From Lepidodermella squamata (Eukaryota > Gastrotricha), in NCBI GenBank assembly GCA_047495785.1, contig JBLDXI010000029.1, positions 496,001 to 560,000 of the forward strand: a DNA stretch of 64,000 nucleotides, given 5' to 3'. This document shows, piece by piece, positions 1 through 12,800 of the stretch. Numbering within the stretch: position 1 is the first letter of the stretch; each line of letters starts with the position of its first letter. The notes beneath the pieces are model-generated. The model was not told where the DNA came from and did no database searches. It worked only from the letters and a program-made list of their open reading frames with translations. The position numbers and the translations under genes are program-made.

Positions 1-698
1 ATACTGGCTGCATATATTAGAGGGGTGCGCGCCTAGTGGGTCGGAGACGCACCCCACGTTGGGACATGCGGAAAAAGTACCAAGTTGGTTTTCATACGCT
101 TTGCTACTCTATTAGGCACATATTTGCCGACGCTTCTTTAATTTTTGCGCTTAAGCGTAATTCCTAATTTATCGGCGGCCAAACTACACACACAACAGCA
201 AAGTCAGCTCGATATATTTGCTAAATCGACAATTAAGACTAGTTTACCCTTTACCTCGATCTACCTGTTTAACACATCAGAAATTACTGAAGATAGCGCT
301 AGTCGTCGCGATTTTTGCTGCTCATACATTTGAGAAAATTAAATTGGATGTTGGTATATTCAGACCCAATCCCAACCCTAAACTTAAACTCAATCCACTG
401 TAAAAGGCAGCTAAATAGCACTGAGCATAATTTTAGCTGCGGTTAGCTGCAAAATAAGAGCTATTTAAAGGGACATTGGACGGCTTATTACCAGATTCAG
501 CTAATTAGCCCAAATATCTAATAAACCCTCCTATGTTTCTCTTAATAGTTCATAAACCGCCGACTCCATTCTTTCTCCGAGCTAATTAGCTGCCTTTTTT
601 CTTAGTGGCCTGTTTGTGTGTTCGTGGTTGTTAACTATGGGTCACACTCGATGAGAAAATATGTGCTTACCTAGTTCATAATTTTAATAATATTAATA
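1..698. other. 5' flank of the Cys-loop receptor gene
   Basis: No coding region is supported here. A short GC-rich hairpin (GGGGTGCG pairing with CGCACCCC) lies near positions 23-52, and a MITE-like inverted repeat occupies 402-598. The stretch just before the receptor start codon at 699 is AT-rich and probably holds its promoter, but I see no convincing core element. Confidence 0.4.
402..598. mobile_element. Candidate MITE with 18-bp inverted ends
   Basis: The sequence AAAAGGCAGCTAAATAGC at 402-419 is repeated inverted at 581-598 with one mismatch. The element is about 197 bp, has no ORF, and repeats the TTAGCTGC word inside. I found no clear target-site duplication, so the superfamily is unknown. 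Confidence 0.5.
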
Positions 699-2008
699 AT
701 GTTATTGCTGTTTCTAATTGACGTCGTTCCGTTTTTATCGTCGACTCGAGCAGAGGAAAATCCTATAATGAAGGCTCTGAACGACCCGGTAAAATTGAAC
801 CAAATGCAAGAGCGCTTCTTCGAGCTATGTCCCATCGCTAAAACTAGCAATTTGCCAGCAGCTAACCACTTGCAGACAAACAACTTTTCGAATGCAATTC
901 AAACCACCCTCGTTTCAAGAATATTACAAATTACTGAGGTCAGTGACTCCACGATGAGGTATGCACAGCAAGAGAAGTTGCATTAAGTTGCATCGATGTC
1001 ACTTCTCACCCGTAATTTTTCAGTGTTACTGTTACAATGACATTTCGAATACTTTGGGACGTTCCGTGTGGCCGTGACATTCGATCGGAATTGCTACCTG
1101 GCTACGAAAATATCTCTCAGAACATTCTAGACCGCATTCAATTCGAGGTGAAAAAAGAGGATGTCTGGTGGCCAGATATGCAGCACATCAATGCGATTGG
1201 TGACTCAAGACCACTGAGGAGGTATATTAACGCTTCTTGATTTGACTGCCAGCTTACAATTCAGCCTTATTTCAGCGAGATTTATGTGAAAATAAGGCCG
1301 TTTCGTGGTCCGAATCCGAACTTCCTTATCTACTGCGTTCGACCGTTCAAGTCCATGTGTTTCGGCTTCAAATACACAAAATTTCCATTTGACTCAGCTT
1401 CTTGCAATTACGAATTCGAGAATGAAAACACGAGGAATGAAGCAACAATTAAAATAGGAGAACTGACTGTTATATCGTCTTATCCCCCTCTGCGAGCTGA
1501 CGACATTTGGAGCTTTGTCAGTTACAATGGTTCCGTTTTCAACGCAGGTGGCTCGGATCACGCTACGTTGACGCTGATTCTCAACCGAAAGTATCAGTAC
1601 TACGTGGGAAACGTATTTCTTCCAACAGTGACTTTATTTCTTCTGCAAGTCGGCGGCCTTCTAATAGATCCAACCCAATCCGACAGAGCCACGTTTTGCG
1701 TTACTGTCAACCTCGCCATGACTGTTGTGCTGACTCTTGTTTTCTCGCTGATTCCTCGCACAGCTGAGGAAGTCTATCTAATCACTGTTGTCATATATTT
1801 GATGTTGATTTGCGTTGTAATTACGATTTACACTCTAGCTACTGGTGTTTATGCTAAGACGGAGACGATGAAGCGGATAATTCTCGAAAATGTGATTAGA
1901 GACGGTGTGCGAGTGGTTAGATTGATTGATTTAGCAGCTGCTTCGTTCGCATTTTCGTTTGGTATCACCGTCATTATTGTATACTTCAGCAAAATGACGT
2001 CATCATGA
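699..2008 (+). CDS. Cys-loop ligand-gated ion channel subunit, 3 exons
   Basis: This is a pentameric neurotransmitter-gated channel subunit of the plasma membrane. Exons are 699-958, 1024-1221 and 1276-2008, joined by GT..AG introns of 65 and 54 bp, giving 396 residues. The ATG at 699 starts a signal peptide of about 18 residues. The extracellular domain holds a WWPD motif near residues 133-136 and the Cys-loop with the FPFD core, cysteines 181 and 196. Four membrane segments follow at about 262-283, 290-310, 319-342 and 372-390. The M3-M4 loop is only about 30 residues, short for the family. Fourteen residues separate the two loop cysteines instead of the usual 13. No adjacent cysteine pair is seen in the loop C region, so it does not look like a nicotinic alpha subunit. 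Ligand and ion selectivity cannot be read from the sequence. Confidence 0.88.
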
Positions 2009-2827
2009 TAAAAGTTGTGAGCATTCTGAGAGGAATAATTCTCATTCCGAAAAATCGGTGCCTTCCGTATTTTAGCGAATAGCATCCTTGGATACTATTT
2101 ATTTTTCGATGCTACCGAAAGGAACTATAATTCCAGCGCAATTTTAATAGAATTTTTTGCATACCGAAAAATCGATCAGTTCAAAACTTGGCGCGCGCGG
2201 GAAAATTCTACGCCCATTTGGTAGCATAACGTCAAATCATCACTTCAACCGACATTTTTAGTCATTTTAGTCATCAGCTTGAATATAACTACCTCTTCGT
2301 CGCTTTAATTAAGCTTGACTTCACTCGCTATCGTCCTCGTTGTCGCAGTTTCTCTTCTCTACGTCCCAATCATTTTCTTCTGGCACGCTAGCCACCTTAC
2401 TCATTCTGCTCATCAGCTGATCATAGGCCTGATGCTAGTAGGTATTGCTATAACATTGCTATTATTATGATGGCTATTATTCAAGGCCGGCTATTATTAA
2501 CCTCCTGGCCCATTATCTAGATACATTTTTTGGGCTATTACTCGTGGGGGTTATGATTTGAGGTTGGATACTATTCGATAAAATACGGTGTTGTTCAGCT
2601 ATACTGCTTTGTCCCAATAATTGCATGTCTGAAGTTGAACAAAATAAAAGCCTATAGTTCATAGTTTCTTTTTATTACCAAAATCAATACAAATTATGTT
2701 AGATGCAACAGATACCTTCACATAAACTCATCAGGGCATGTCAGCAGTTCTCACAATGACATAGCGAATAGTTCTCTATGCACAAAGACTAACCAAACAA
2801 AAGCAAGGTTTCATGATGGAACTACGC
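2009..2827. other. Intergenic region between convergent genes
   Basis: This separates the 3' ends of the receptor gene (+) and the zinc-finger gene (-). It contains an inverted repeat pair at 2065-2087 and 2566-2588, described separately, and runs of GCTATTATTA near 2450-2500. No ORF resembling a known protein was seen. Confidence 0.5.
2065..2588. repeat. Inverted-repeat pair, 23 bp, enclosing about 480 bp
   Basis: The word at 2065-2087 matches the reverse complement of 2566-2588 with two mismatches. It encloses non-coding, AT-rich sequence with several CCGAAAAATCG words. It could be a MITE of about 524 bp, but no target-site duplication is visible. Confidence 0.4.
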
Positions 2828-4162
2828 TTAATCGCGTTCACCCTTGAGTGCATCTCTCGTCGCAAGACAGTGAGCTCGATGCGCAGTTAGGCTCCGAAGT
2901 TCAGCGAAAGTTTCAAGACAATTGCTACAGGTTGCATGTTGTATCTTGGCGGCAACCGTTGCATGCTTCGAGTTGTTATGTTTGATAAAACCTCTGGTAG
3001 ACCAAAATGTGGCTTTGCACACGAGGCATTCTAACCTGGGCGACTCAATATGCAACATTTTGATGTGATATTCCAGTCCCCCTGGGCTAGCGCATACTTT
3101 CGAACACGACTCGCAGGGATATCGGGGCATTGCAGCACGGCAATCCCTTTTGAACATATGCCGAAGTCGTTCCGCCGATGACTTGAATGCATCGCCACAT
3201 TCAACGCAAGGATAACGTTGCATGGCTGGATGAAGTATATGAACATGGCGGTTTAGACTGCGGACGTTCAAGAAATCTTTGTCGCAAAAACTACACTTGA
3301 TTTTGCAGCAAGAATGCTCCCTTTTGACATGCCTTTTCATGCTTTCCTCAGAAGCAAAAATAGAGCTGCAGACTTGGCACTTCACACATTTGTCCGGATG
3401 GCTACGGGTAATATGCTCGTTCATTCTATAAGCAGATGAAGCACGTCCACAGAATAGACATTTTGATAGAAGCTGCGAAGTGCGAGTGCAACCTCTTTTC
3501 ACGTGACCTGAAAGAGCTAAATTGGAAACGAATCTTCTGGAGCAATCCTTGCATTCGTATGGCAATTGCGAATAATGCTGTTTGCTCATGTGAAGAGTCA
3601 CATTAGCAATAGTGGCAAAGGAGGCAGCACATAGAGAACATGAGTAGGCCTTCTCTTCGTGACGCTTGGATTCGTGTATCTGCAGAATCTTTGAAGATGT
3701 CGCTCGGAAGTCACATTTCCCACAACTGAGTTCGGGTATAGTTCCATGAATTCGTTTTAGATGCCGTTTTACAGAGTAAGAATCATTCAAAGTTGCGTTA
3801 CACATCGAGCACTCTATTCGGTTAACCGATTTCTCAGAGCGAGCTCTGAATTTTCCATGCGAGCTCCGGTTACTACATTTCAACTCATGAATTTCGTGTG
3901 TTTTCTTCGATAAAAACGTGTGGTCGCATCGAGTACATTTCCAGTGAGCACGCTCAGGATGGCACTTTTTCACATGATGAGCAAGGGTGTAACTAGTAAC
4001 AACGCTTACGCCACAGAATGGGCATCGGAAGCCCTTAGCCACGCATTCTCGCTCATGATGACTCGACAAATGATTGCGGTACTCCATGTATAGGTTAAAA
4101 GATCCGCGGTCACAATATCTGCACCCGTACGTTTCGAATGACCGGTCTTCCATTTGCGTCAT
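2828..4162 (-). CDS. C2H2 zinc-finger protein, about 14 fingers, single exon
   Basis: This is a putative nuclear DNA-binding protein of 444 residues. The first ATG in frame is at 4162; the reading frame is open slightly further upstream but without an ATG. Fourteen CxxC pairs, each followed by a histidine pair or an H-x(3-5)-C/H variant, fill almost the whole protein (for example CRYC, CPFC, CTRC, CSMC, CSFC, CVEC, CSNC). Linkers are irregular rather than the TGEKP type, and no KRAB, BTB or SET domain is present. The gene is intronless while its neighbours are split. Poly-zinc-finger arrays of this kind usually act in transcription or chromatin insulation, but the specific orthologue cannot be assigned. 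Confidence 0.82.
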   Translation of the reverse strand: MTQMEDRSFETYGCRYCDRGSFNLYMEYRNHLSSHHERECVAKGFRCPFCGVSVVTSYTLAHHVKKCHPERAHWKCTRCDHTFLSKKTHEIHELKCSNRSSHGKFRARSEKSVNRIECSMCNATLNDSYSVKRHLKRIHGTIPELSCGKCDFRATSSKILQIHESKRHEEKAYSCSLCAASFATIANVTLHMSKQHYSQLPYECKDCSRRFVSNLALSGHVKRGCTRTSQLLSKCLFCGRASSAYRMNEHITRSHPDKCVKCQVCSSIFASEESMKRHVKREHSCCKIKCSFCDKDFLNVRSLNRHVHILHPAMQRYPCVECGDAFKSSAERLRHMFKRDCRAAMPRYPCESCSKVCASPGGLEYHIKMLHIESPRLECLVCKATFWSTRGFIKHNNSKHATVAAKIQHATCSNCLETFAELRSLTAHRAHCLATRDALKGERD

Positions 4163-4904
4163 GCCGTTATTCAACAATCAGTAAACCCTAATTATCAGTG
4201 GAAACAGAATTCAATCAATTTCACTTTATTATCATCAGACTTATACTTATATTCATAGCATCAATTGACGAGCGCGATATTGGCAAATCACAAAGGTGAC
4301 CCCAGACCCCTCAGCTCTGTTGTACGGCTGGATAGCCCCCAAACAGACAGAGTTCAAGGTCATTCGACAAATAAAATTCCTTTTGTTTTGCGGACCACAA
4401 TCACGCGCAGAACTCCTCGAATGTTCATGAAATTTGGCTAAAACCTGAGCGGATCCTAGCATATATGGGGCCGCGGGGTCAGCGGTATGTTTCCTTGCAC
4501 AAAAAGCATCACTTCATGTATCGGAACCGAATTCCTTCGCGTCACCGTCGAATCAGGATCATTTTGAGAGGGTAAGTGAACGTGAAATTAAATGTTCAGC
4601 TTCACTCTTGAGAAGCGCCGCTATCGACTGTGCCAAATGCGGGCAAGATTGCCCCGGATCTCGTGCAAAATACGTCTGTTATCGTACTACTAAATATAAT
4701 ATCCCGAAAGTTAGTCACAAAACATTTTTATTGTATAACGTCGTGTCGACCATTGTTATTATCATTTTTTCTAATATTACGTATATAAATTGCAGCAAAT
4801 GAAAACCGGAAAATTATCAATGGACTCTTAGAACGCTCAATAACACGCTGGCTGACTTGTCTCGATTTCCTTCATCATCTGAATGGAAATAAAGGAGTGC
4901 TCTG
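4163..4904. other. Intergenic region upstream of the zinc-finger gene
   Basis: This lies between the zinc-finger start codon and the stop codon of BRE1, both on the minus strand. It should hold the zinc-finger gene promoter and the BRE1 3' UTR. The longest open frames have no recognisable domain and look like chance. Confidence 0.4.
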
Positions 4905-7900
4905 TTAGAAAAACACGCGCTTGAAGTCGTTGGCGCCAAACATGGCGTTGCACTTTGGACACTTGCGCTGGCGCGTTTCGTATCGCGTCTGCAGGCAGTT
5001 GATGCAGAATAAATGTGAGCATTTCGTCAACACCGCGTTCTTCTGCCGCACCTTACAGATCGGACACGCGAGCAGCTCCTTGTACTCGCGCAACTCCTCG
5101 GCCACGACTTGGTCGACGGGCGCCGACATCTGCTCGAGCCTGCGCAACCGCTCCAGGCGTTTATTCAACGACGTCGCCTCCTCCTGAGCCCGACGCTGTT
5201 GGTACAGCAGTTTTTCGACCATGACAGCCTTCTCGCCCAACAGCGTCTGCGCCTCTTTCGCCTGGCGTTGATATCGCTCGATAGATGCCGAGGTTTCGTT
5301 GAGTTTCAGCGTCAAATCTGTCGCCCGTCGCCGAGCAGCTTCGAGAGCCTGCGCTCGAATAGCTGATTCGCGTTCTGCAGATTGGAAAGCATTTTGCAGT
5401 TGCTGGTCTTTCTCGTCGAGTTTATGGCATAACACGCGTTGAGCTTCGAGTTGAGCTTGCAAGATTTCGACTTGTTCGACCAGCGCATCTTTTTCGTCGC
5501 GAAGTAACCGCACGATTTTCAACGCATCACCCCGCTCCTGAAACAAATTGAAACCAAATATAAGTTAGGAGCGAAGTTTATGAAAAGGAGTGTGAGTAAA
5601 AAACTGATAGGTGGGGTATCGAGAAGAGACTATCTAGATGCCAAACTTCCTTCGCAAAATTAAAAATTATCGAGGCCGCATTATTCCAACTTGATGTAAA
5701 AATTGCATCGAATGATGCATTTTCAAAAATACTAAGGAATCAAAAGAGTCCTCTTTTTTATACTGGGTCATTTTGTGTTAATGATATCCAGCTTTTAGCT
5801 CGAAAACGCTGAAACGCGTGCCAAAAGTAGCGAAGCTATTTTAACTACCTATCATTACTTGAACACCGCGTGGACTGCCCAAGTTTTCCGTTCAAATTTC
5901 GTAGTAAAAGCTCAATTGCGCGATTTCAGAGCAATATGATCGTCTTGAAGTTCAAACCATTTTTCCAATGAATTTTTCAAAATGGTCGCTTGAGCAGCCT
6001 GAAGATCCACTAAACAATTTTCAAATTGATCAAAATTTAAGTAACACGGATCCTCGTAAAAATAAACAATTCACGTAAAATAGTTTCCCCAGGATACAGA
6101 AAGAAAAATTGAGTAGAATGCTCACCTCAACGAGACGTAAAGCAGCTTCGTCTTTTTGGCGCACAACCTCCGTCAGCCGAATTGACGTCTCCTGCACTTC
6201 TTCGTACGCCTGCGTCGTAACCGTCAACTCGTTGACCAAACTCTCCTCACGTTGCCTCGCAGACGTCAACTGCGACTTGAAAGCACACGCATCGCCGGAA
6301 CAACTCGACGCAGAACCACCGGCGGCAACAGGCGATTTCACGTCGACGCCTGGCACCGGCGTGGAAGAAGACGGCGTCGGGGAAGCGATCGTATTGTCAG
6401 CATTACTAGTCGCACTCGAATTATTTGTCGTTTGATTCTGCTGTCGAACTCTAACAAGTTCCCGTTTCAATTGAGCATAATACGTCCGGAGACTCTCGAT
6501 CAACGCCCGCATTTCACGCGCAGCGGTCGCCGTCTGTTCGTGAGCAGTTCGCAACTGCTCGTAATTCGCCCGAACCTGTTCCAGTTCGTTCAAAGTCGCG
6601 GTTAGACGAGCGTTGGACGCGTCCAGGGCGTCTCTCAGCTCTTTTTGCACCATAACTTCAGCAGCCTCGGCTTCGGCTAATAAACGCTGTTTCTGCGCAG
6701 CTTGCAACGCTTGTTGAATCCTAGCTTCATCTAACGCGTTTCTAATCTCCATCAGTTCAATTTTGACTGCGGCGAGTTGGTTGCGAGCCGCCTCCAACTC
6801 TTGATGACTAGCAGGTTGAGAATTGGCGTTCTTTTCGGCTGATTCGCTCGACTCGGCTTTGAGGCGTTCGAGCTGGCCTAGAGCGTCTGTCAGCTTTGAG
6901 TGGACTTGTTGCAACTCGGATAACCGCTCAGCTGCGAGTTCTTTCATCTCGTTCAGCTCTTCGGCAGCATTCGAGGGCGACGAGGTCGATGAGGCGGCGG
7001 CTTGTTCTGACAGCTTGCCAGCTGCAGCTTCAGCGGCCAACTGCCCACTTTCGGCGCGGGCTTTCCATTCGCCCAATTCGCGGTCAAGTTTGATTATCGT
7101 TCGATTTGCGGCTGTCTAAAATTAAGAATGAATTTTTAATACGATCGACACTTCAATGAAGGCTTTAGGAACATTTCTTTTACATAGGTGGATAGATATT
7201 TTTGTTTCACTCAACTTGTAACTATAAATAAAATTCAAATTGCTACCGAAAAATACTGTCAAATTATTGAAACTGAGGTTCCAATGCCAAAATCTCCCGA
7301 TTTTCGCTGCTAAGAATTGTTGATCCCTATAGTGAATCCCACAAATCTCTAATTTTCTAATACAGATTGGTTTCAACCTCACGCAGCTATCACAATTCCT
7401 TCAATTAACGGTCACGTCGCCACCAGACGCGTAATTCGTGGAGCTCTTGAACTTTTCCACGTTTTTCATAACAAAAATGTACCAAAACAGAGATCTCATC
7501 AAAATTCTTCATCTCTCAAAATCTCATTGAAAACAGGCTTTAGGTACATCACTTGGGCGACAATTTGGCGAAAAATTGCCAGAATTGGCATCACTCAGGC
7601 CTTGAAGACTTAAACCAGTGCAAATAAGTATATGCAAGCAGGTGTTCAATTTTTAAATCTTCTTCACATAAAAAATTATAAAATATAGCCATCGTAAGGT
7701 CTAAAATGAGCTTATTGGGAATTTCAAAGCATAACAATTTTTCTACCATACAAACTCAACGCTCATTTTTAACGTTTTAGCTTTCAATTCAAGCATTGTT
7801 TTTTTCAACTATTTTTCACTTGACTTCAAAAGTCTCATACCAGGGTTTCATTGAGATCATCTGCCCGCACTTGCAGCTCGGACAGCCGCGCTTCAGCCGC

Positions 7901-9422
7901 AACGAGGCGATCGCCCAGTTTCGTCGCCCGCGACTCGGCAACATGCCGCTCCGACTGCAGCTTGTTACACAACTGCTGCAGGCGCGTATTCTCCGCCAAC
8001 AAACTCGACGTCTCCCCGCTGGCTTCGCTACTTTTCGCCGCAACTAGAGCGGCTAATCGATCTTGGCGTTGAATCAGCCTGTCAAAAGCTGTTAGAAGGC
8101 GCGAAACTGTTTCTTTCGTAACATGAACACGCTGATCCAGCCGCTGGTCCATTTCATCGCGATCGCCACTCGACAACATGCCTAGAAACGTCTGAGCTGA
8201 TTCAGTCGCGTCAGAGAACGAATCGATATTTGGCAGGTCGTTTTCAGACGAAGCTTGATTGCTGTTTTCATCGCCCGCGCCGTTGCTCGTTTTGTTGCCA
8301 GCCGAGCCATTCGCGGCGCCGTTTTCCTGATTCGACCCGGGCTGGTTGTCGAATCGCTGCAGCAACACGCGCAGTTCTTCGTCCAAACGGCTCCAATTCG
8401 ACGATAGCGCGAACAGCAGACTGTCATCGGCGGCTTTCCGCTCCTCGAGCTGCTCAGCTCGCCGGCGCAGCGCATCGGCAGTGCGTTGTGACAGCTCAAG
8501 TCGTTCAGTCTAGCGAAAATAACAAATATTAAGGACGAATTTTACCGAGTGTGAAAACACGCAATTTTTCCCGTAGGAAATAAACACGCGCTGAAAATGC
8601 ACCAGGGCATGAAATCTACAGGTGTCACGAAAATTCGGTAATTCCAGCATTTCCTAGCCGGGGTAGAATTATAATGCGGTTGACTAATTTTACGTAAAAT
8701 GAAGTAAAAATTGGGTAAATGTTAAATTTCGGTGCTCAACCCCATATACGAATAACAAGCCGACCTATATGGAATTAACGTTTAACCTCAATTAAATATA
8801 GATTCAAAGGAATAAAATTTACGAGTGCAATTACGCAAATTTGCTAAAAAAAAAAGATGAGTCTACAATAAAATTATTATCAATTTTTTTCAAGTTTTGC
8901 GAATATGAGATATTGAACAAAATGCCAGAAAATGCCAGTTAATTTTACTCATATAATATGGGCAAAAATTACGCATCAAAGCCCCAAATTTAAGATTAAT
9001 CCCCTTATTTATTTGGATAAGCATTGAACCACTCAGATACCGGTAAAAATTTGCAATTTCAACTTTTTTCTCGATTTTTCACCTAAGCCAACTTTTTAAT
9101 TACAAGGTTTGCGATGTTTATGCTCATTATTTGCCAAATAACATCGCAGGACTCGCACGGTAAAAAAAAAATAAAAATAAACAGCGCGTGTTTATCACTA
9201 TCGAGCATTTCATTATGGCTTTTGTTTATTTTCTCAAGTACTCACCAGGCGCCTGTTTTGAATGCGAAGCGTTTTTTCCGACAGCTCGGCCTGAGATCCG
9301 ACGCCACCGACGCATACGGCTCCTAAATTGGTCGCTTTTTCCCGCTTCGGCACGGTCGCCTGGTCGCCGTGAACCACCGGCGATCCTTCTGCCTGCTCAC
9401 TCTGCTGAGCCGACCTTTTCAT
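4905..9422 (-). CDS. BRE1: E3 ubiquitin ligase BRE1 (RNF20/RNF40 family), 4 exons
   Basis: BRE1 monoubiquitinates histone H2B, which promotes transcription elongation and later H3K4/K79 methylation. Exons in transcript order are 9422-9246, 8509-7841, 7115-6126 and 5537-4905; all junctions are phase 0 with GT..AG ends, giving 822 residues. The N-terminus has the family's SEKTLRIQNRRL segment near residues 48-59. Long alanine-, glutamate- and glutamine-rich coiled coils fill residues 60-740, interrupted by Ser/Gly/Asn-rich linkers in exons 2 and 3. A C3HC4 RING sits at about 770-808 (CPIC, CSHLFC, CPKC), directly at the C-terminus as in human RNF20/40. The protein is shorter than the human 975 residues, near the size of nematode RFP-1. 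The unusually large introns (0.6-0.7 kb) show no genes. Confidence 0.93.
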
Positions 9423-9875
9423 TCACGCGAATAATCGATCGTTAAAAAAGGATAAAAAAATCTAAAATGAGAAAAGAAATTGCAGTTAGCCAACAGCAGT
9501 TAATACATTATTTTTGCTTTCTTCAAGAGAGAACAACAAATTTGCCGACCGAGCCTGATGGACGCGAGAAAGAAAACACGTGATAAAATACATAATTACT
9601 ATCAATTTTCATCCAACACAAAAATAGCACATCAGTCGATTTTGTTTCCAATCACCTGAAACAATCATCATGTTTCTGTTTCCATCTGGTCAGTACTTAT
9701 ATATCACCATGAAAAAACGAACAAGGCCCCATTGCTGGATTGCATAAAAATTGTGCCGATTTCAGTTTTCAGTTGTGACGTGGGAAATTTTTCACGTAAA
9801 AAATTGCAGATGAACGAACGAGAAAAGTGCTTTTGAAAAATTATTTCATGCTGTCTGTTTTTGCCAGCTAGCCAT
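9423..9875. other. Intergenic region between BRE1 and PDZD8
   Basis: Both flanking genes are on the minus strand, so this 453-bp gap holds the PDZD8 3' UTR and the BRE1 promoter. It is AT-rich with no supported ORF or repeat. Confidence 0.4.
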
Positions 9876-12800
9876 CTAGCCTAGAAAATCTTCTCTAGGC
9901 CCAGGCGGAATTTCGTCGTCCATTTTCGTCGACGATTCCTCCGATTCTTCGGTTAGCTGCCGAGTTAATGTTCCGCTGCGAGCTGAAGATGACACGCAAT
10001 CGTCGAGACCGGACGAATAGTGGACGATTAGCAAGCATAACGAACGAATTCGTTGGTCGCACCGGCTCAGTTGCGCTTCACATTGCGCGGCTAGACTCGC
10101 CGGGGCGTTGCTATCATTCTACATTGATAAAGCACAAAGAGACATGAAAAAATTGAAGAAAAATTAGGCCATTTAAAAGTCAAATCAGGGTTCGATTTCA
10201 TTCAAAAAATGATCACGTGGGAATTTCAAGTAAAAAAAACGTGCCGTTTGCCATTGGCCTTCGCCACACTGACAGGGTTAACATTATTTCGTAAATTAGT
10301 TAAAAGCGGTTATTTTGGGGGTTAGGCACTCAATATTTAAAAATAACTCTCAATAAACCATTTTGGGGCCAAATTTCAAGTTCATTTCGTAAAACAAATT
10401 CAATTTTCATCAATTTTCACAATTTTTTCAGCTTGAGCATATTTTATAGATATGAAGAGGAAAATAGAAAATCTTGAAGGACGTGCGATTGCATTCCCTC
10501 AGGGCGAAAATCTCGTCTCGCCCGTCTAAATTTAGCCATCTATTTTCCAGAAAATCAGGAACAAAATATTCATAAAACCCTTTGGGATCGCATATTTTAG
10601 AAGAAGAAAATTGGACCTTGTCACAAAAATGTCCCGAAGAAAAGCAAAAAATGCTGTGCATTATGAAAATATAAGCGCCGTAATACCGCTTCCAAGGTTA
10701 GTTGTACAAGCGTATCTTATCAAAACCGCATCCTCGTTAATGTTTCAATACTTTAAAAAGCAAATTAACCAACCGAAAGAGCCTGAAAAAATAACCCACG
10801 ATATCACAACATATAAAATCATGCCGCTAGCTGAAATGAGCTGAAAATCTCAAACCTGTTTGAACTTTTTGATCAAATTGGAATTGTGGCTAGCCGAAAC
10901 TGCCTCGTCAGAACGCGCAACTTTGAGTTGAACTTTCAGCTCAGCGTGCCGCTCAGATTCTTCATCCAACTGATCGGTCAGTCGACTGATAACCGAATCA
11001 AGCCGCGATCTTCGCTCTTCTAAATCCAAATCGGCAAACAACTCCTTGCCGAGGTTTTTCAATTGAAGTAACAAAGAATCTGACTCGCCATTACTGACTA
11101 AAGCGTCGGCCAACGGGCCCTCCAGCGCTGCCGCAGGCGCCTCGGCCGCTTTAGCAGCCCAGGCCCGGATCAATTCTTCGGCTACAACAGTTTCATTCTG
11201 ATTGTTATCACTCGAACCAGCGGCGAAAGCGAGTAAAGAATCAACATCCTCGCCGATTTCAACCGTTTCATCACCAAGCGGCGTTGTAGCCGAGGCGAGA
11301 CTTGACGATGACGACGCGCTGGTGAACGTTCTAGTCGACCTGCCCTTCAAATCGCGCCATTTATTCGTCAATTTCGGCACAGCTTTCGCCACAATTTTCT
11401 GTTCCTTCTCCCTCGCCTGGGCTACAATATTTTTTGCCCGTGATTTCAGCTTCGACATCATTCCGTTATTGCTGCTCGACGATGACAGGCTCTCAGTGCT
11501 AGCGACTAGGGCTGAAGTTGACGCGGAATGCGATAGAGAATCAATCGAATCTGAAGGGGAGTCGCTGGGTTTTGTTGGTGAGGGTGGTTTCAAGGTGGTT
11601 TTCTTCTGCGGCGCGCACCGCGGGTGACACAACAGCCCACATCTCATGCAAGTCAACGGCGCATGAGATTTTGAAAGTCTTTGAAGTAACCCCAGCGATT
11701 TTCCGCAGATCGTGCAAGGCTGGGAACGGGATGAAATAGCAGGCAATAGGGTGTGCTCGCAATTTTCCCGAATTAGCTTCAACTTTTCAGTCACACCACG
11801 CAGAGATGCGTTTGATCTAGTTTGATTCGAATCGCCCTGCAAAGGCCGGCTTGAGTTATTACCATCAACACGGCGGTAAATAGTGAATGGGGCCTTTTCA
11901 CTAGGTGCATGCTTCACGTCATTTGAAGCTTGAGTGAAACCGATTGTTATATCGCCGAAACACAACTCAGGCGCGAAGCCTCGCATAGCCGACAGCTCCG
12001 GGGTCGAAGTTTCACTGTTATTCTGATTTACCGGCGTTATTGAGGCGAATGGGCGGAAATTAGCCGTTCGCCTCACGTAACAGTCCGCCGCAATTTTACC
12101 CGCATGGCTCAATTCATCGACCACGGTTGATAAGTCAAAACAGCAATATGAAACCGCATGTAGTTTCGCCCATTTAACCGGCCCAACCAGGTCTGAATTC
12201 GCTTGATCCGGCACGCCAATCCAAGCGACGACGTTCAGAAAAGCTTGATTTCTATCGTCACCCTGCGGCAGGTGGAATGTGAGCGTTTCATTCAACGACA
12301 CAGATTGGCCGTGGTTTGTTGGGTACGGCCGGTTTTTCGTCCAGAAAACATCGCCGACCACCAAATCTTGGTCCTGGTCTTCGGCTGGACCAGCGTCGTT
12401 GTACCGCAGAACTACACATTCTTCAACAGATGGCGGCAGATTAGCCGCGTGTTGCAGCGGTTTTTCTGCCAGAAAATTGGCGTCCTTCGCCTGTTTCGGC
12501 TGGTATAAAGTATTCGGCCGCAAGTCTATCAGCGGCTTCTTACTGTCAAAGGCAAGATTCGTATCTGAAGAAGACCTCGAAATCGTAGCTGGGTTCGATT
12601 CTTCAAACGCAATTTTCTGCATCGGCGCCATAGGTAACGTGCGATTAAGATCAGTCGCAACGATCGCCGAGCAGTTGCTCAAATTCTTACGATGTCTCAT
12701 TCTCAACGTGCCATTAGGCGATACAGGTAAGCTCGAATCAACAACTTCAAACGAGCTCATATTGCTATCAGTGCCAGATTTTTCGATCGAAGAATTAGAC

